From Streptomyces pseudovenezuelae (lineage in GTDB: Bacteria > Actinomycetota > Actinomycetes > Streptomycetales > Streptomycetaceae), in NCBI RefSeq assembly GCF_029892565.1, contig NZ_JARXVH010000004.1:62001-126000 (forward strand): a stretch of DNA of 64,000 nt. Reading direction: 5' to 3'. Numbering within the stretch: the first letter of the stretch is position 1; the number at the start of each line of letters is the position of its first letter. Positions 61,358 to 64,000 of this stretch are shown here, one piece after another. The notes under the pieces were generated by a model. It saw only the letters and a list, made by a program, of their open reading frames with translations, was not told where the DNA came from and made no database searches. A program made the translations under genes and the position numbers.

Positions 61358-62374
61358 CTACTCGCGGCCTGCTGAAGAGAACCGCATGTCCGCGTAGCGG
61401 TCGCCCGCTACCTTCGACGCAATTGGTTCCAGGGCTGCCAGTTCCTCTTCCGTCAGGACGATGGCCGTTGCGCCTGCGTTCTCCTCCACCCTTCCCGGCT
61501 TGCGGGTGCCCGGGATGGGGACGACCGGCAGATTGTGGACCGTCGCCTGCTGCTGGGCCCAGGCCAGGGCGATCTGGCCGAGGGAAGCCTCGTGACCTGC
61601 GGCCACCGTGCGGATCGGGTCCAGGAGGGCCGCGTTGGCCGCCGCGTTCTCGCCTGTGTAGCGGGGCTGTTGGCGGCGGAAGTCGTCGGAGGTGAGTTCC
61701 TTGTCGGCGTTGGTGAAGGAGCCGGTGAGGAAGCCTCGGCCGAGCGGGGAGTACGGGACCAGGGCCACGCCCAGTTCGCGCGCCGCCGGCACCACGTTGG
61801 GCTCGATGTCCCGGCTGAACAGGGACCATTCCGACTGGACGGCGGCGATGGGGTGGATGGCGTGGGCCGCGCGGAGTTCGGCGGCGGTGACCTCGCTCAG
61901 GCCCAGGTGCTTGACCTTGCCCTGGCGGACCAGCTCGGCCATGGCGCCGACGGACTCCTCGATCGGTACGTTCACATCGCGCCGGTGCATGTAGTAGAGG
62001 TCGATCTCGTCGACGTCCAGGCGCTTCAGGCTCGCCTCGACGGCCTGGCGGATGTAGGGCGGGTCGTTGCGGATGACCCGGCGCGTGGGCTCGCCCGGCG
62101 GGATGGACAGGGCGAACTTGGTCGCGATGACGACCCGGTCCCGGTAGGCCTTGAAGAACGGGGACAGGAAGCGCTCGTTCTCGCCCTGGCCGTACGCGTC
62201 CGCCGTGTCGTACAGCGTGATCCCCAGTTCGAGGGCGCGCTCCAGGGTGGCGCGGGACTCCTGCGCGTCCGAGGGGCCGTACGCGAAGCTCATGCCCATG
62301 CAGCCCAGGCCCTGGACGCCGACCTCCGGACCGGTGGCGCCGAGTCGCACGGTCGGGATCCTGCCGTTCGTCAT
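61358..62374 (-). CDS. Aldo/keto reductase
   Basis: A 338-aa AKR13-like enzyme: LGCMGMSFAYG, LYDTADAYGQGENERFL (catalytic Asp and Tyr), VVIATKFAL (Lys), DLYYMHRRD (His) and IPGTRKPGRVEEN for NADP binding. It reduces aldehydes and ketones. Its ATG overlaps the MerR stop as ATGA, so it is translated with its likely regulator. Confidence 0.93.
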   Translation of the reverse strand: MTNGRIPTVRLGATGPEVGVQGLGCMGMSFAYGPSDAQESRATLERALELGITLYDTADAYGQGENERFLSPFFKAYRDRVVIATKFALSIPPGEPTRRVIRNDPPYIRQAVEASLKRLDVDEIDLYYMHRRDVNVPIEESVGAMAELVRQGKVKHLGLSEVTAAELRAAHAIHPIAAVQSEWSLFSRDIEPNVVPAARELGVALVPYSPLGRGFLTGSFTNADKELTSDDFRRQQPRYTGENAAANAALLDPIRTVAAGHEASLGQIALAWAQQQATVHNLPVVPIPGTRKPGRVEENAGATAIVLTEEELAALEPIASKVAGDRYADMRFSSAGRE

Positions 62375-62841
62375 CGCACTTTCTCCGCCTCGTAGGCGCG
62401 GGCGCCGTCGGCGTCCGCGTAGAAACTGATCTTCCGGTCGAGCACCGCGAGCGTGTCCTGGAGCTCGGCGATCCTCGTCAGTACGTCCCTGCGGGTCGCT
62501 TCGAGCAGCTCGAAGCGGTCGCCGAAGGTGTGGTCGCCCTCGCGCACGAGTTCCGCGTACCGGACCATGTCGGCGACCGGCATGCCGGTGAGCCGGAGTT
62601 TGCCGACGAGGTCGAGCCAGTCGAGGTCGCGGTTGCTGTAGCGGCGCTGACCGGTGTGGGAGCGGTCGACGTGCGGCATGAGGCCGATGCGCTCGTACCA
62701 GCGCAGGGTGTGCGCGGTCAGGCCGGTGAAGGCGACGACCTCGCTGATCGTGTAGCTGTCCTCGCCCTCGGGGCGCCGGTGCGGGTGGGGCGGGGCGCCG
62801 CAGAGGTCGGTCCTGGTGGGGGTGGTCTCCATCACCGTCAT
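62371..62841 (-). CDS. MerR-family regulator
   Basis: A 156-aa MerR. HTH: SYTISEVVAFTGLTAHTLRW then YERIGLMPHVDRSHTGQRRY, followed by the dimer helix (ELVREGDHTFGDRFELLEAT, LAVLDRKISFY). No Cys-based metal site is present, so it is not a metal-type MerR; reactive carbonyls are a plausible signal because it overlaps an aldo/keto reductase. ATG at 62841 has a TAGCGT box 7 nt upstream; ATG at 62832 is the alternative. Confidence 0.92.
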   Translation of the reverse strand: MTVMETTPTRTDLCGAPPHPHRRPEGEDSYTISEVVAFTGLTAHTLRWYERIGLMPHVDRSHTGQRRYSNRDLDWLDLVGKLRLTGMPVADMVRYAELVREGDHTFGDRFELLEATRRDVLTRIAELQDTLAVLDRKISFYADADGARAYEAEKVR

Positions 62842-62848
62842 GCACTTA

Positions 62849-62879
62849 ACGCTATGGCCTTGGAGTGCACTCCAAGCAA
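62849..62879 (-). promoter_or_regulatory. MerR-type promoter with 19-bp spacer and palindrome
   Basis: On the minus strand a -35-like TTGCTT (complement of 62874-62879) and a -10 TAGCGT (complement of 62849-62854) are separated by exactly 19 bp. The perfect 18-bp palindrome CTTGGAGTGCACTCCAAG (62859-62876) lies between them. An overlong spacer with a dyad inside is the hallmark of MerR-controlled promoters. Confidence 0.82.
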
Positions 62880-62925
62880 GCGGAACAGGTAATAAATCGG
62901 CAGGACGCGACGGCGAGGCGCTCGC

Positions 62926-62931
62926 TAGCGT
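62926..62931 (+). promoter_or_regulatory. -10 box of a leaderless transcript
   Basis: TAGCGT is followed by seven bases and then ATG at 62939; no Shine-Dalgarno. Confidence 0.55.
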
Positions 62932-62938
62932 ACGGGCC

Positions 62939-63409
62939 ATGAGTCTCGTACGCCGTGCCGGGCCGGAGGATGCGCCGGAAGTGCTGCGCCTGCGCCAGGT
63001 GATGATCGACGCACTGCCGGGGTCGGATCCGTCGACGGAGTGGCACGCGGAGTCGCTGCCCACGTTGCGAAAGAAGCTGGGTGAGAGCGACGGCGACTTC
63101 GCCGCGTTCGTCGTGGATCATCCCGAGCGGCCGGAGGGGCTTGCGGCGCTGGTCGTGGGCACGGTCGACTACCGGATCGGGAAGGCGGGCGATCCGCGCG
63201 GGGCGGTCGGCTTCGTCTTCAGCGTGGCGACCGACCCGGACGCCCGGCGCCGCGGGTACGCGCGCGCGTGCATGGCGGAGCTGCTGTCCTGGTTCCGCGA
63301 GCGGGGCGCCGTCCGGGTCCACCTCACCGCGTCGCCGCAGGCCGAGCCGCTCTACGTCTCCCTCGGCTTCCGCCCCAAGCCGGACCCCTTGCTGGAGCTG
63401 CGCCTGTGA
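62939..63409 (+). CDS. GNAT-family N-acetyltransferase
   Basis: A 156-aa acetyltransferase: MSLVRRAGPEDAPEVLRLRQ, FVFSVATDPDARRRGYARAC (acetyl-CoA motif A, R-R-x-G-Y-A) and PLYVSLGFRPKPDPLLELRL. It acetylates an unknown amine. ATG at 62939 is supported by the TAGCGT box; divergent from merR. Confidence 0.92.
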   Translation: MSLVRRAGPEDAPEVLRLRQVMIDALPGSDPSTEWHAESLPTLRKKLGESDGDFAAFVVDHPERPEGLAALVVGTVDYRIGKAGDPRGAVGFVFSVATDPDARRRGYARACMAELLSWFRERGAVRVHLTASPQAEPLYVSLGFRPKPDPLLELRL

Positions 63410-63414
63410 GCGCA

Positions 63415-63420
63415 TAGGCT
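63415..63420 (+). promoter_or_regulatory. -10 box of a leaderless transcript
   Basis: TAGGCT is followed by seven bases and then ATG at 63428; it begins 6 bp after the stop of the GNAT gene. Confidence 0.5.
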
Positions 63421-63427
63421 CGACGGC

Positions 63428-64000
63428 ATGTCGCTGAAGAGCCTCGCGCTGATCGAGAACTGGCCGGTTCCCACCGCCGCGGCGGGCGCCGTACGCGCGG
63501 ACGGCACGCTCCTGGGCACGCACGGCCCGGCGGACCACCGCTTCCCGCTGGCCTCGGTCACCAAGCCGCTCACCGCGTACGCCGCCCTCGTCGCGTACGA
63601 GGAGGGGGCGATCGACCTCGACGAACCGGCCGGTCCGCCCGGCGCGACGGTGCGGCATCTGCTCGCGCACACCTCGGGCCTAGCCTTCGACGAACACCGC
63701 GTGACGGCTCCGCCCGGTGAGCGGCGGCTGTACTCCAACGCCGGTTTCGAGCAGCTCGGCGAGCACATCGCCACGGCCACGGAGATCCCCTTCGCCGACT
63801 ACCTGCACCAGGCGGTGCTCGAACCGCTCGGCATGACCGCCACCTCCCTCGACGGCTCCCCCGCGAAGGACGGCGTCTCGACGGTCGAGGACCTGCTCCG
63901 CTTCGCCGCCGAGGTCCAGGCCCCGCGCCTGCTCGACCCGCGCACGGTCGCCGAGGCGATGACGGTCCAGTACCCGGGCACCAAGGGCGTCCTGCGGGGC
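63428..64000 (+). CDS. Serine hydrolase, beta-lactamase/DD-peptidase family, 3' end outside window
   Basis: The first 191 codons are in the window. FPLASVTKPLTAYAALVAYE is the S-x-x-K motif with the nucleophile Ser, RLYSNAGFEQLGEHI supplies the Y-x-N motif, and RHLLAHTSGL is the class C-type landmark. No signal peptide is present, so a cytoplasmic esterase or transpeptidase-like role is more likely than a secreted beta-lactamase. Confidence 0.9.
   Translation, partial: MSLKSLALIENWPVPTAAAGAVRADGTLLGTHGPADHRFPLASVTKPLTAYAALVAYEEGAIDLDEPAGPPGATVRHLLAHTSGLAFDEHRVTAPPGERRLYSNAGFEQLGEHIATATEIPFADYLHQAVLEPLGMTATSLDGSPAKDGVSTVEDLLRFAAEVQAPRLLDPRTVAEAMTVQYPGTKGVLRG

Overview
The window is about 70% GC, uses strongly GC-biased third codon positions and many GTG starts, and carries gene families typical of Streptomyces (TerD clusters, DUF3052 next to aceE, DUF4429/SHOCT, DUF1992, GT87-PAP2 fusions). 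It reads as a Streptomyces chromosome, probably core or near-core. I see no plasmid or phage backbone, rRNA, CRISPR array or intact insertion sequence.

Layout. 1-2.4 kb: a thiolase running off the left edge and a divergent CYP125-type P450, with two KstR-like sites between them (steroid/cholesterol-type side-chain degradation). 2.5-7 kb: a GT87-PAP2 membrane fusion, an MHS-family transporter and an O-methyltransferase. 7-14.1 kb: an FHA protein, DUF1992, and a tightly coupled four-gene operon (CHAT protease, Cys-rich mini-protein, 3-TM membrane protein, TPR protein), preceded by a paralogous helical-protein pair. 14.3-31.6 kb: mostly single accessory or metabolic genes, including two RibD/DHFR-like paralogues, a 14-TM exporter with a winged-helix tail, a TMEM165/GDT1 exporter behind a yybP-ykoY manganese riboswitch, a secreted HNH nuclease, a PhoD-like phosphatase, a Cu/Zn SOD, a RidA/HxlR pair, an MFS exporter and a TMEM175-like channel. 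31.7-33.7 kb: a small AT-richer patch with a secreted Cys-rich protein, a DUF3592 protein and a scrambled methyltransferase remnant. 33.8-38.7 kb: two TetR-controlled modules (quinone-oxidoreductase-like/TetR, and SDR/TetR), each with visible operators, flanking an MFS gene. 39.1 kb: tRNA-Val(UAC) behind a strong hairpin. 39.4-41.9 kb: a DUF4097 lipoprotein, a coiled-coil membrane protein and an FmdB zinc ribbon.

41.9-51.1 kb is a tellurium-resistance/stress (Ter) island. It has a biosynthetic operon (HpcH/HpaI-CitE-like lyase, a double phosphoribosyltransferase with TRSP and PELOTA domains, HAD phosphatase), three TerD proteins, a TerA-like protein and a TerC/DUF475 membrane protein. It runs into the conserved actinobacterial block peroxiredoxin - DUF3052 - aceE (pyruvate dehydrogenase E1). 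55.4-64 kb: a K+ channel, DUF4190, an MFS/TetR pair, a DUF1023 hydrolase, DUF4429, a MerR/aldo-keto reductase operon, a GNAT enzyme and a serine hydrolase cut by the right edge. Many genes in this last stretch have a TANNNT box 6-9 nt before the start codon and no Shine-Dalgarno, which suggests leaderless mRNAs.

The most unusual system is the CHAT/TPR operon at 7.9-12.5 kb. It looks like a TPR-CHAT protein split into two genes placed in swapped order around a Cys-rich protein and a membrane protein, and may be a protease-based stress or defence device. Second is a Ter biosynthetic gene carrying an in-frame copy of a 28-bp palindromic repeat.
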